From UBA6168 sp964442355 (GTDB lineage Bacteria > Bacteroidota > Bacteroidia > Chitinophagales > Saprospiraceae), in contig CAYTZS010000010.1 in assembly GCA_964442355.1 (NCBI GenBank), positions 1 to 54,830 of the forward strand: DNA of 54,830 nt, in the 5' to 3' direction. This document shows, in pieces, positions 19,454 through 31,200 of the stretch. Both the position numbers and the translations under genes were made by a program. Numbering within the stretch: the first letter of the stretch is position 1; each line of letters opens with the position of its first letter. A model generated the notes under the pieces. That model was given only the letters and a program-made list of their open reading frames with translations. It was not told where the DNA came from and did no database searches.

Positions 19454-19684
19454 AAGCATTTATTACCAATACCCTTGGAACTATAACAATTACCTACCAT
19501 TATTTGAAAACAATGAGCGCTCCTATAAGTAGTACCTGCTATTCTATAGTCATTACCTGCGCTAAGTGTATCCATACCTCTTGTTATATAGATATTACGG
19601 TCGCTTAGATAACCATTATAGCCGCTTAGGTAACAAATACCCGCTCTTAGATAACAAATACCCCCTTTTAGATTGCAAATACCT
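19454..19684. repeat. 21-bp minisatellite, 11 degenerate units
   Basis: Eleven consecutive units of exactly 21 bp can be laid out, starting at 19454, 19475, 19496, 19517, 19538, 19559, 19580, 19601, 19622, 19643 and 19664. The last units read roughly CGCTTAGATAACAAATACC. Similarity is highest at the right end and decays leftwards. The minus strand is open through all units (19698 to 19450, TTG start) and would give a heptapeptide repeat of the type GICYLxx. The strict 21-bp spacing keeps any reading frame, but I see no ATG or promoter, so coding is unproven. Confidence 0.7.
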
Positions 19685-19955
19685 TTCACTTTCTGCAACG
19701 ATAAGGCGTATTTTTACAACGCTGTTCTTGTTGCAGGAAAAGGCAACGCAATGATTTACAACGAATTGTGAGATTTTTGATGAAAAAGTAGGGAAAAAGA
19801 CCGAAAATTGGTCCCAAGAATATTTTTCACAATTTTCTGGGCAAACTGACCGGAGCGTTTTCCATTCAAGTCTTAGGGTCGAACTGACGAACGTGTGCCA
19901 GGCTGGATGCCCAACCCGCAGTTTTAAATAGTTTAAGTGATTGTTGATGGTGAAC

Positions 19956-19987
19956 AGTGCCCTCGGCAGGGTGCTTTTCATTTTTTT
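19956..19987 (+). terminator. Weak terminator-like hairpin
   Basis: AGTGCCCT (19956-19963), loop CGGC, AGGGTGCT (19968-19975) pair over 8 bp with two G-U pairs, followed by TTTCATTTTTTT. No gene clearly ends just before it, so its purpose is unclear. Confidence 0.35.
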
Positions 19988-20253
19988 GGTTAGTTTTCCC
20001 GTAGCTGTTAGCGATTGGATGATTATTCAGTTTGAATATATAGAACCGTTTCCGGTGATTGATGGGCATATATAAACGCAAGGTTTTTTATTGTCAAAGT
20101 GTTGGAGAGAAAAATTAAAAAAAATTAATACCATGCCGAAAGGAGGGGGAATGAGCGGTAGAAAAGCGGAGGAAAGGGTAGGAGTGGGCTTGGAAAATGG
20201 AAAGGTTGGGATACATTTGTCATCACATCCCTATTTCTTAACGTACTCAAAAC

Positions 20254-20805
20254 ATGCTCGACATGATTGCTTTGAAAAAAACACACTTGATGCTAACCTT
20301 CGCAGCTGCCATGCTGGTTGGCTGTTCCAAAGACGAGAAAGTATGCTCGCCTTCAACTGTTGCCACCGATTTCAAGATTTACAAAGCCGACATTCCCTGT
20401 CCCGATTTGGGGCTTCCTTGGGAGGTGACCTTTGGCGTGAAGTTCATCTTTGACTACAAGGTCGAGTGTAGCACGGACTGCACTTCCAATCGGGTGTACT
20501 ACGAAAACGCAGCAGGTTACATCAGGCACGTGGCGGGTGGCGTTGATACTTTCTGCTGTGTGTTTAGCGGCGCACGCTGCAACCAAGACTATTTAGCCAC
20601 CATCATCTTAGAAAGTGAAGTGGACAATCCCGACCCTAGAAACTACGCTTTGGGCGATACCATCGTGTTTGAGTTGTCGGAGGGTAGGTTGTGCAAGACC
20701 GATAATGAAGGGCGCTGCAAGGACAATGAAGATGCCCTAGCAGTTTTGCTGCCAGCTTATAGCTATTCGTATGTTTTGACCGCTGCCGATTTTGATTGTG
20801 ATTGA
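20254..20805 (+). CDS. Cysteine-rich lipoprotein, unknown function
   Basis: The 183-residue product starts with a lipoprotein signal peptide: positively charged ALKKTH, a hydrophobic core and the lipobox LVGC with the acylated cysteine at residue 24, followed by SKDEK. It should be exported and lipid-anchored, probably in the outer membrane. The mature part has ten further cysteines, enough for five disulfides, and no domain I recognise. An alternative ATG nine bases downstream (20263) would leave the signal peptide intact. It lies between giant A and the CorA-type gene on the same strand, with 135 bp before the latter. Confidence 0.75.
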   Translation: MLDMIALKKTHLMLTFAAAMLVGCSKDEKVCSPSTVATDFKIYKADIPCPDLGLPWEVTFGVKFIFDYKVECSTDCTSNRVYYENAAGYIRHVAGGVDTFCCVFSGARCNQDYLATIILESEVDNPDPRNYALGDTIVFELSEGRLCKTDNEGRCKDNEDALAVLLPAYSYSYVLTAADFDCD

Positions 20806-20878
20806 GAGGGGGAGGTTGTCTGAATCACGGAATGTAGGGATTATTGGATTCCGCTGAACGTGACTTCTGTGAAATCAG

Positions 20879-20886
20879 TACATTTG
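20879..20886 (+). promoter_or_regulatory. Candidate -7 element TACATTTG
   Basis: TACATTTG matches the Bacteroidota sigma-A -7 consensus TAnnTTTG and lies 54 bp before the CorA-type ATG. I do not see a matching TTG about 19 bp upstream, so support is partial. Confidence 0.3.
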
Positions 20887-20940
20887 TTTAATCCATGATT
20901 TAGATGAAATGTGTCAATCGTTAAAAACAAAAAAAGGAAC

Positions 20941-21843
20941 ATGACCGAAAATATCAAGTTGACCAACAAGGAACATTTTTCATGGATTGACATCACCAAG
21001 CCCAGCGCACAGGACTTGGAAGCGTTGAGCGCAAAATACCACATCCACCCGTTGGCGGTCAAGGACTGCATGGAACCTGACCACTTGCCCAAGTTCGAAC
21101 GCTTGGAGAATTTTGATTTCATCATTGTGCGGGTACATACGAGTGAGGTGGTGCAGGTGGCACAAACGCCCCAAGAATTGACCAACAAGATTGCGGTATT
21201 CTACAATGACCACTTGCTGGTCACGGTGCATAGGAAGGAGTTTCCGTACTTGGACGAGTTGAAAGAAAATTACGTCAATACTGACAAATGCAATTCAAGC
21301 CGGGAAGTGGTGAGCAAGATTGTCCGATTTGCCGTCCATTCCTATGAAAAACCTGCCCTGACCCTGTCAGCGGACATAGACAAGATAGAAAGCGAGATTT
21401 TCCTGAAAACCATACAGCCCACCCTTTTGGAGAATTTCTATTTCCTCAAGCGACAAGCCAGCCTATGCAAGATGCTGTTGTTTCAAACGCAGGAGATTTT
21501 GGTCAGGCATAGCTCCACTCCAAGCGATACTGGATTATTGCAGGATACCCGTGACCTGCATTTAAAGCTCATTACGCTGTTCGACCAAGCTCAAGAGGAC
21601 GTAAGCAACCTATCAAATATCTACCTATCGCTATCGGCCCAAAAAACAAACGATGTGATGAAGGTGCTGACGGTGTTTTCGGCCTTTTTCATGCCATTGA
21701 CTTTCATTGCTGGAATATATGGGATGAACTTTGAGAACATGCCTGAACTAACAAAGCAGTACGGATACTTTGCTTGTCTGTTGTTCATGGCGCTTACTGC
21801 ATTGTTCATTTTCATTTGGTTCAGGCGGAAGAAGTTGATTTGA
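20941..21843 (+). CDS. CorA-family magnesium/cobalt transporter
   Basis: CorA-type proteins are pentameric inner-membrane channels for Mg2+ and other divalent cations. The 300-residue product has a long cytoplasmic alpha/beta domain, then a helix-rich region, and two C-terminal membrane helices (about residues 238-262 and 275-295). The first ends in the family signature GMN within IYGMNFENMPE. The frame is open from a GTG at 20911, but the ATG at 20941 follows AAAAAAAGGAAC, a plausible ribosome binding site, and is preferred. In related bacteria it is usually a single-gene unit. I leave the symbol blank because CorA paralogues differ in substrate. Confidence 0.9.
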   Translation: MTENIKLTNKEHFSWIDITKPSAQDLEALSAKYHIHPLAVKDCMEPDHLPKFERLENFDFIIVRVHTSEVVQVAQTPQELTNKIAVFYNDHLLVTVHRKEFPYLDELKENYVNTDKCNSSREVVSKIVRFAVHSYEKPALTLSADIDKIESEIFLKTIQPTLLENFYFLKRQASLCKMLLFQTQEILVRHSSTPSDTGLLQDTRDLHLKLITLFDQAQEDVSNLSNIYLSLSAQKTNDVMKVLTVFSAFFMPLTFIAGIYGMNFENMPELTKQYGYFACLLFMALTALFIFIWFRRKKLI

Positions 21844-21991
21844 ATGGATTTCGCCACCGATATGCAAACAGACACGAGCATTGGAGCGGGTTGTTCGGTT
21901 TTGGAGCCCACGTTTGCTAATTCTTTAAGGCATCCTTTAAGGGCTATTGATTGCCCACAGCTTAACTTATTGCTGCCATGTAGCTTATTGT

Positions 21992-22138
21992 CCCATCGGG
22001 ACGACATCTTTGTAGCAATCGCACAAGTCCTTTTGTTGGCCGTTCCATAGGAACGGTATCTCATACCATCATATACGTTCCTATGGAAGGGGAGACTTGG
22101 TTGATTGCAAGGGCTACAAAGATGCCGCCCCGCTGGGG
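21992..22138. repeat. Nested palindromic repeat, CATCTTTGTAGC type
   Basis: Outer arms share a perfect 12-bp core, CATCTTTGTAGC at 22005-22016 and GCTACAAAGATG at 22113-22124, within longer imperfect arms from CCCATCGGGACGA to CCGCCCCGCTGGGG. Inner arms are a perfect 13-bp pair, TTCCATAGGAACG at 22043-22055 and CGTTCCTATGGAA at 22076-22088. From memory, sequences of this kind are interspersed in many Bacteroidota genomes. Confidence 0.8.
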
Positions 22139-22167
22139 CGATTATGCGATAAATGAAACCCAAGCCT

Positions 22168-22204
22168 TTAAAAACAAAAATGGCAAGGCTCCAAGCCTTG
22201 CCAT
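22168..22204 (-). terminator. Terminator after giant B
   Basis: On the minus strand, an 11-bp perfect stem (ATGGCAAGGCT at 22180-22190 against AGCCTTGCCAT at 22194-22204, 3-nt loop) is followed by TTTTTGTTTTT. It lies 41 bp after the giant B stop. Confidence 0.88.
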
Positions 22205-22244
22205 AAGCGCCGAAACGCTTTATTTGTTGGGTAAGCAATAGCAG

Positions 22245-25200
22245 TTAAGGTAGTTGTTGCAGAATGATATAGTTCGTCAACAAGTTAGGGTTCAAAGGAG
22301 CAACAAGCGTAGCATTTAAAAGCAAGGTAGAACGGTCGTTTCCTGGGCCTTGGTAAATGGTGTTGCCATCCAAGTTGACGTCCTCTTGTGTATAACCTTG
22401 AATGATGAAGTTTGCCAGTGTGTTTTCATTGTCTTCGTCCAATAGCACCTTGAAAAACATGGCTGTGATGTCGTTGAAAGGGCCTTGGTAAACTACCTTT
22501 TTGTCGCCGTTCAAGTCGCCCATCCACATGGCGTTCACGCCATTGACCCAATGCTGTTCTTGTGTCCCATAGGTATCGGTGGCTGGGCTGGAGAAGTCAA
22601 TCACCGTTGGGGTAGGGGAAAGCAACCTTGGAATCAATGTGCCCACACCCAAGTGATTGCGGTGGCGCAAGGCCACGTAGTATTCGCCACTTGGGATAGA
22701 ATCAAACTTCAGGTTTGAAGTGCCATCCACATCCACGATGTCGCCATCCCGCTGAATCAAAGCAGACCTCGTGCCGATGACTTGCTGAGGGTTCAGGTGG
22801 CTGCGCAGCTCGACAAACATCCAATCCACGATGGCATCGGGGCCAGTCACCGAGAAAATGTTAGGGCTGACAACCTCATTTCCGCCTTGGTCGCCAATAT
22901 GGTTGAAGGGCGAAAGGTCGGAGTAGGGCTCTTCGGTAGGCAGGTAGCCTTTTTCTCGCAGCTTGTCTAGCATGATGGGCATGTTCCCATTTCCAACGAG
23001 AGCACCAGAAAGCCGGGCATTCATTTTCAAGGAGACGCCAATACAAGCAGGGGTAGCCACAGGGTCGCAGGGGTCACGTGGGTCGCTCTCCGTGGCGGGG
23101 TCCACGACGCCGTTCTGGTTAGAGTCCTCCGTGCCGTCGGGTATGCCATCGTTGTCGGTGTCCGGGTTCAGCGGGTCGGTTTCCGTGCCCGGATTGTAGG
23201 CACCGTTTTGGTTCGAGTCTTCCGTGCCATCGAGGATGAAGTCGCCATCCGTGTCGCTGTTGAGGTAGTTCGTTTCACCAGTATCCGTTGCGCCATTTCC
23301 GTTTACATCCTCCAAATGGTCGTTCAGGAAGTCGTTGTCGCTGTCCGTATCGAGGAAGTTCGGAATGCCGTCGCCATCGTCGTCGAGGTCGGGTTGGCCG
23401 TTGTTGGAGCCAAACGTACCGTCGGCGGTGGTGCTGCCGTAGGGTGTAGAGTTGGTGTCGGCATTGTCTTCAGGTCGGCCATCTGGCACGGTGCCGTCGC
23501 CGTCCGTGAAGATTAGGCCAGTCGAGCCATCGTGGAAACCATTGCGGTTGGTGTCAACAACGTTGTCAATCCTGCCATTTAGGTCAGTGTCCAGCGAGCC
23601 GTAGCCCACTTCGATGATGTCGTTTATGCCGTCATTGTCACTGTCCGTGTCCTGGTGGTTGGGGATGCCGTCGGAATCAGTGTCGCCACTGTTGTAGGCA
23701 GAGCCGTCACCATCGTCGTCGTCGGGCAGGCCGTCGTTGTCAGGGCCGTCCGCTTCGGTGGTGATGAGGGTATAAGTCTCGTAAATATCATGGAAGCCGT
23801 TCATGTTGACGTCCACGAAGTTGTTGTCGTCCACCCGGCCATCGCCGTCTTTGTCCACGCCGCCCGCTTCTATGAGGTCAGCGATACCGTCGTTGTCGGT
23901 ATCGAGGTCAATGAAATCAGGAATGCCATCGCCGTCGGTATCAGGGCCGAGGTTGGGGCCACCACCGCTGTACACACCGTTGTCGTTGGCAACGAGCACG
24001 TCCCCTGGGTCGTCAATGCCGAAGGTGGAATCGTCGTCGGGGTCGTAGGTATCCACGAAGCCATCACCGTCCGCATCTTGCAAAGAAGTTGGGTCGCCAG
24101 GGGTAGGGTAGTCAATGACGCCGTCGCCGTTGGTGTCCACGCCACCCGCCTCGATGAGGTCAGGTATGCCGTCGTTGTCGCTGTCGAGGTCTTTGAAGTT
24201 CGGTATGCCGTCGCCGTCGCTGTCGTGGTCGGTGTCGGATGGGTCGAAGTCATCGGATGCTGCGAGGGAGGGGTCGTTATCATTGGCGTCCGCCTCATTG
24301 GCAAGGCCGTCACCGTCAATGTCCCAGTCGGGCTCGCCAAAAGAATCCACGATACCATCGCCGTTGGTATCGTTCATCCCTGCTTCGATGATGTCTGGAA
24401 TGCCGTCGTTGTCGGTATCTAGGTCGAGGTTGTTGGGGATGCCGTCACCGTCGAGGTCGCCGTAGCCTTCATCCACATCGGGGATGCCGTCGTTGTCATC
24501 GTCCAGGTCAAATGGGTCGGCGATGCCATCGCTGTCGCCGTCATTTTGATTGTAAATGGTGATGATTTGCTGGTGCGTGGTAGTGTTGCCACAATAGTCA
24601 ACCAACGTCCAGTTGCGAATGACGTAGCCAGAGCAACCAGTACGGTTGCTGTTGTCGTCAGTATAAGTAGCTTGAATGCCCGTTGCACAGTTGTCGTCCT
24701 CGTTCACCACGTCGCCCAAAGTAGGCAGGTCGTTGAGGTTGGTGAGGCAGGTTACTGTGATGTCGGCAGGAGGGCTGAACGTAGGCGGCGTGGTGTCCCG
24801 CAGGGTGAAAATCTGCGTGAGGGTGGTGAAATTGCCGCATTCGTCCTGTACGCTGAATACCCGTGTGAACATGGTGTCGTTGGCGCAATCAAATTCGAAT
24901 TGGCTGTCGAGGATGGTAAGCGGCGTTGACACGTCACAGTTGTCCATGCCCACGATTTCCACGCCGTTGGTGGGTGGGTTGGGGATGGCGCTGCACTCTA
25001 CTTCACGGTCAAAGGGAATACTGCCTTCCACAACCATGTAAGTTAGGTTTTCGGCAATGTGCGCTTGGTCGAGGTACTGCCATTCGTCCATGTAAACGGT
25101 GAACGAGGTCGTCGTCAGGTTGGTTATCCTGACCATGCTGGGTTCGACTTCGTTAATCGTGATGCCACCAAAAACAACGACAGGGTTGTGGTATTGGTGC

Positions 25201-28200
25201 TGAAGGTTGACGGTGACCGAGCTGCTGGTCAAGTCGAGCTTACCGATTTCACCGATGACCTCGCCAGTTTGGTTGGTCATGTTGCCAGCCCCATTCACGG
25301 CCATGAAGCCCACCCGTTCAAATCCGTGGTTGACTTCAGGGTCGAAGGAAATTTCTTCCTGGCAGAAAACCCTTGCCTGTGTGGAAGATAGGGTGTTGAT
25401 GCGAAGGTTGGCTGGGTTGTTTTCGTTGAATGTTTGAATAGCGCCGATAAAGCCAGGTGTTGGTTTTGGCGTGTTGAAGCTGATGGTGGCCAAGCTGCTA
25501 CTTGCCAACCTGCTGCTGACTTCGAAGGGAAGGCTGCCAGTCACATCGCCGGGTTCGATGGCAATCCAAGCTACGCTCTCGGCAGTGTGCGTGCCGTCTT
25601 CGGCTTCTTCTTCCTGCAAGCGGAGCTGGAATTGTGCCGTGGAGACGTTGCGCATACGGGTCACGACCGCCGTGTTTTCGTTCTCCGTCACCACTTGTGC
25701 AAACACAACGGGCGCAGTCGAGAACTGAACCGGGAAGCGTATGGTCTTCCAGCGATGTGATACGTTTTCCATCACACCGGCCACCATCTTTTTGCCATTC
25801 GGCAAAGTATAAATGCGGTAAATATCAGGGGAAGTTAAGTCTTGGATGTTGATGACCTGGTTGTCGGAGGCACTGTTGCCGCAGTAGTCGCTTGCGGTCC
25901 ATGTTCTGGTCAGCTCGTAGCTGTAAATCGAGCAGCTGTCGAGCGTACCTTGGTTGGAGCCTTCGTCCATGCCGAGGGTCACGGTGTGGCAGTTTTCCCA
26001 AGCGTCCACGATAGGGGGCAGTGGCATCTCGTCGTCGCAGCTAATGGTGAGGTCGGATGGGACGTTGAGCAGCACAGGCTCGGAAACGTCACCGAGGTCA
26101 ATGGTCACGGTAGCAGTGGCACAGCAAGTCGTGCCGTTGTTGCAAACCCGGTAAGTGAAGACGTCCATGCCACAGAAGAAGGAGTTGGGCGTGTAAACGA
26201 ACTCACCATCCACGTCAAGGTCAACTGTTCCGTTTTGCGGCGCTATTTCCACAGTGTAAACGGGGTTGGACAGGTTGGCATCGTTGAGGTAAACATAGTC
26301 GAAGAAGATGATGCCAGGGCAGGCAGAAGTGAACACATCGTTGTTTGGAGAGGGCAAGTTCGAGAGCCGCTTGTAGATTTCGTTGGAGTAAACCCAAGCT
26401 GAACAAGGCGACCTTCTTGCTCCCCGTCGGTATTGAGACGAAACAGCAATTGTGCCCGGTGCATAGGTTGCAGCGTTTGCGCCAGCAATATCCGTCCAAG
26501 CCGTCCAGCCGCCGTTGCCATCGTCCTCAGCTACTTGCCACTGGTATTCAAAGGTGCCACCTAAACCACCCGATGGCGGCGAAAGGGAGGGGATTGGGGC
26601 GGTTATTGGCGCTGCGCAAAGATCTTCGCTGCCGCCAATAGTGCCTCCATCCGTGAAGTTGCTGACAACGGTTATCATGGTGTCAACATAGCCGGTACAG
26701 AAGTTTTCTTTAATCGAAAGCACCACGTTGCGTGAGCCGGGCGTCATGAACGTGACCAAGTGCGGGCCTAGCCCTGTGGCAGTTGAGGGCATGGCATCTG
26801 CACCGAAATTCCAGTTGAAGGCATTCCCTTGGCTATCAACCTGTATCGCCTCGAACACGAAGATGTCGTCGGCGCAGCCTTCCAATTGAGAGACGTGCAT
26901 CTCAGCCGTCAAAGAAATTGGGTCAATCAACGTGACGCTGCCCCACAGGTACTCGCAGTCGCTGTCGTCGTAGCGGAGCAGGATAGGGAAGTTGCCAGAG
27001 TAGAGGCTATCGAAGTGCAGTGGTTCGTCGTCCCAAGTTAGGCCACCGTCAATACTTGCTTGCACGTTGGTGAAGGCAGGGTGGCTGGTGTTGATGAAAA
27101 TTTCACCATTGTTGATTTCACAATCCGCAGGGTGAACCAGTGAGGTGCTAACAACGGAAATCTGTGGCCTCACGTCAAAATTGAGGGTGTCTTGGTCAAC
27201 ACAGCCATCAATTGTCCCCGTCAAATAAACGGTAGCCGGGGTGGAAAGTACGCCATTTGGCACATTGAAGACCACCATGTGCGGGCCGATGCCAGTTGCT
27301 GTGCTCGGAATTGCGTAGCTGCCGAAATCCCAGACATACGTTGCGCCGACACCAAGATCAGATGCTTCGAACATGTAGGATGTCCATTCGCAAAGATAAA
27401 GTGCGGTGTCCGGGCTGCTAGCAAGTACCACATCGGGCATTGGCAGCACCGTTTTTACAACAGTATTCGAGTTAATCCAAGCGGTACAAGGCGTCCTACG
27501 GCACTGCCTGCGGTACCAAGTCGTGGTCGAGATGTTGCCTGGGTCAAGGGTTTCACCGAATTCACCAGGTATGTTGCTCCATGTGGTGCCAAAGTCGGTG
27601 CTCGCCTCCCACTGGTAGGAGAAAACCCCATCCACGCCACCCGATGGCAGGACAGTTGTGGAAATAATAAACGGGTCATAACTTCCGCATGTGCCTTGGT
27701 CGCCAGCAATGACGCCACCAGCCGTGAAGTTGATGACCACCATTTTTACGATGCTGTTGGAATAAACGTAACCGAAGCAAGGCGAACGCCTTGCACCCCG
27801 GCGGTAGTAAGTAGTTTGAATGATGGTGATGGGATCGTAGGTTTCTGCTACTGCGCCTGAGATGTCGAGCCAACTTGTGCCATAGTCCGTACTGTATTGC
27901 CACTGATACTGCAACGTGCCATCAGCGCCGCCCGTTGGAACCGTCACGCTCGAAATGACGTCGGGGTCGAAACTAGAACAGCTGCTTTCAACGCCAGCGA
28001 TGATGCCTGGGTCGGAGAAATTCACGACCGCCATCTTTACGACAGTGTTTGAATACAGGAAGCTTGCGCACGAAGAACGCTTTGCACCCCTGCGGAAAAA
28101 GGTGGTTTGTGAAATAGGTGCAGGGTCGAATGTTGCAGCATTTGCGCCAGCGATGTCAGCCCAAGTGATGGAGTCTGTGCTTAATTGCCACTGGTACTCC

Positions 28201-31200
28201 AGCGTGCCACCAATGCCGCCGCTTGGCAGTGCCGTGCTCGTAATCAGGGTAGGGTCGTAGTTGCCACAGTTTACCTCGTTGCCGCTAATGTTGCCCGATG
28301 TTGTGAAATTGGTGATGATGCTTTTTGTGATGGCGTTGGAATAAACCCATGCAAGGCACGGAACAAGCCTGCCCCCCCTCCTGAACATGGTGGTAGCGGC
28401 TATGCTGCCGGGGTCGTAGGTGCTTCCCGTTTGTCCAGGAACGTCCAACCAGCTGACACCGCCATCGGTGCTGAACTGCCATTGGTACTCGGTAATGCCT
28501 GCCCCGCCACCGCTTGCGGGTGCGGAACTGGTGATTAAACTTGGGTCGAAGGCACCTGCGCACGACGACTCGTCTCCCACGATTGTGCCGCCGATGGTGT
28601 GGTTGGAGGAGCTGTTGACGGCAATGGTTTGCGTATTGCTGCATCCAGCTGCCGAGCTGATGGTCACGGTATAGCTGCCTGCAAAAAGATTGAGGCGGTC
28701 GCCGTCATTCCGGGCGAGGTCGGCTACTTGGGCAGCCGTCAAGCCGTTCCCGAAGTAGTAGCGGATGTCGTCCATGTGACCACGGTAGGGTGTTCCCGAA
28801 CTACCCGTGAGTACGCTGCCCCCAATGGAGCTTGCGATACCGCCGTTGTTGCCGTGGGCGCCTACGGTGGTGTAGGGTGCAGTGCCGCTGTCGCTCAAAA
28901 CGCCGTCGAGGTACAAGCTGAATGCCCCGTTGTTGAATACGACGGCAATATGGTGCCAAAGTCCATCTGATGGATAAGTCGTGGAAAGGTCGAGGTTGGA
29001 TGTACCCCTTACCCTTGTTTCTAGGTTGTTGTTGGTCAAACGGATGGCCAAGCCAGTGCCGCTTGTCGAGCCACCTTCGTCAAAAATGGTCTGCACACCG
29101 CTCAGGGTAGCAGGTTTGAGCCACATGGAAACGGTCAGCCTTGAAAACGCCTGCTCCATGAAGCCATTGTCAACGCTGTATCTGATGTTGCTGGAACCGT
29201 TGAAATAGATGGAGCCTTCGCCTTCAATGGCATCTTTGGTGTAAAGAAGCGTCCCAACGATGCCATTGCTGTGGTTGGAATTGCCGGTTACGTCGTTGGT
29301 ATTGTCCTCAAAAGTCCACCAAGCCGTTGGCATCATGTCCGACCAAACATAGGACAAAGGCACATCAGTAGAAGTTGTTGTCAAATCAATGGCACCACCA
29401 CCTGTGCCGCAGTTTTCGTCCGTAACGGCAACGGTAGCCACCAACCCACTTGAGCAGTCGGGGTCGTTGCAGTCAGTTAGGCCATCATAGTCGTCATCAA
29501 AGCCGTTGCTGCAGACTTCGGGGTAGCAGATGGGCGAAAGCGACGATCCAGGTATGATGGTCCAGGTGGCGCTGGCTGGCGTTCTCCAATAAACTTGGAA
29601 ATGGTCGCCTCCTCCTGCTTCTTTTTGCAGCAATTCGACGTAGTACTTGGTGCCAGCCGTCAGGGCGATAGTGGTTGAAGTTTGCTGTGCATATTTGGTG
29701 TGTTCAGTGATGTTGGTCCATCCAGGGACGGAGGCAATCATCGACTTGTTTTGTGGGTTGGAGTTGGTACCGAGGTAGAGCCTGGAGGCGTCGTCGGAGG
29801 TGACGTTGAACGTGTAATTGCCCGTTAACGGTGCCACGATGTAGCCAAAAACCCTCGTTCCGTAGTTGTCGGCGATGTTGACGGGGCCTTGGAATGAGGT
29901 AAGCGTGCCCGTTTGGTTGTAGTTGTTTGGGTAGTTGACATCTGCAACGAGGTCGCTCACGGTAGCGCCTCCAATGCCCGTCCAGCGCTGGAAAGTGATG
30001 GCACCTGGCCCACAAGATTGCTCGGTCGGGCAGTTGACTTTAGTCAAGCTAACAGCATCCACCGCAAGGCCGACGCTACTGCGGGCGTTGCCAATGCTGA
30101 AGCTCGTAATAGGATTGAGTGAGCTGTAAGTGAAGGTGTAGGTGTACCTCGTCCAACTTAGGTTTGTGAAACTAGGGCTGGCAGGTACCGACCATGCTTC
30201 TACGACCGAGTAACCGCTTTGGTAGCTAAGTCCAAGGTTGGCTACCGTGGGCAGTTGCGTCTCCACGCCACCGTCCGGCAGGTCGCTGCCGTTCAATGAA
30301 CCTGCCCAAGCAGCGGCATAGAAACAAATATTGTACTGTTCGCCGTCCACCAGTTTCAGGTTATTGGTGAAGTTAACCATGGAGTACCAACGGTCGTTGT
30401 TGTTGGGCAACCACATGAAATATTCTCCCTCTGGGTTGTTGACGGTGGCTGGGTTGTCCCTAACGATGAATGAATAATCAGTATTGGTTGTTGTTCGCCA
30501 AGGTTTTGCGGTGGTTGAGTTGTTGTTGGCCAGTGCTGCCACGGATTTTCCTTCCAGCGTGTAGGAGAAGGAAGGGCTGAACAAGTCCTCAAAACCACCG
30601 TTTGGCAGCATTTCGCTTGAACATCCACAGCTCAAGCTGAAGCCTGAACCACCCAAGGGGTTGGCCAAGCTCAAGCAGAAGTCGTCGACGTAGAGTGTAC
30701 GAGATGACAAACCTGATTTTGTAGCACCGATTTCCGCATAAACAGCGTTCGCAGGTGCCCGCCCCTTCAGTGAAAATTTCTTGTATGATGTCGTGTTGGC
30801 CAATACTGGCTGTACAACAGTATGGATGATGGAACCGCTCGAAGTGAGCCATCTTAGGTAGATTTCAGAATAGGTAGGTGCTGTGGCAGATACTTTTGCC
30901 CAAGCGGTTAGTTCGTAGGTTTGATTGGGATTGATGGCCCGCCGCTGGTTGATTTGTGCGCCGCTGCTGACGATTTGAGCTGCTGAAACACCAGTATTTG
31001 GGTCGGGCACAACCGAAACAGTACCACCACTAATGGTCCAGTTGGTAGTCCCATTTTCAAAACCGGTATTTTGTACCAATACACAGTTGCCAATTGTTGG
31101 GATCGTTTCAACTAAACAAAAGTCATCCACCCTCAGCCTGCCGTTCGAGCCTGTTTTTACAGCAAAAACCTCGACAGTGACTGCTCCTGTCGGCGCTGTC

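Larger units (their letters stand above)
19134..20253. other. Repeat-rich non-coding region, 1.1 kb
   Basis: No convincing gene. In order it holds the giant A terminator (about 19203-19239), a palindromic repeat (19294-19368), an AT-rich 21-bp minisatellite (19454-19684), a second weak terminator-like hairpin (19956-19987), and an AT-rich leader before the lipoprotein gene. A reading frame that begins near 20091 and overlaps the lipoprotein in another frame has no family features. Confidence 0.65.
21844..22244. other. Intergenic region between convergent genes, mostly palindromic
   Basis: 400 bp between the CorA-type gene (+) and giant B (-). It holds a 147-bp nested palindrome (21992-22138) and the giant B terminator (22168-22204). 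No credible gene. Confidence 0.7.

Noticed and set aside
19454..19684. Minisatellite as a CRISPR array
   Set aside because: Units are directly adjacent with no spacers and diverge along the array.
19566..19754. Plus-strand frame through the 21-bp minisatellite
   Set aside because: Any frame stays open because 21 is a multiple of 3 and the units lack stops; there is no independent evidence of coding.
20091..20453. Plus-strand open frame overlapping the lipoprotein gene in another frame
   Set aside because: Non-ATG start, no family features, and the overlapping frame with a clear lipobox is far more convincing.
21844..22050. Short plus-strand frame after the CorA-type gene
   Set aside because: Most of it is translated palindromic repeat; no RBS or homology.
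23655..24422. Plus-strand open frame of 255 codons rich in V and A
   Set aside because: Shadow of the thrombospondin type 3 region of giant B.
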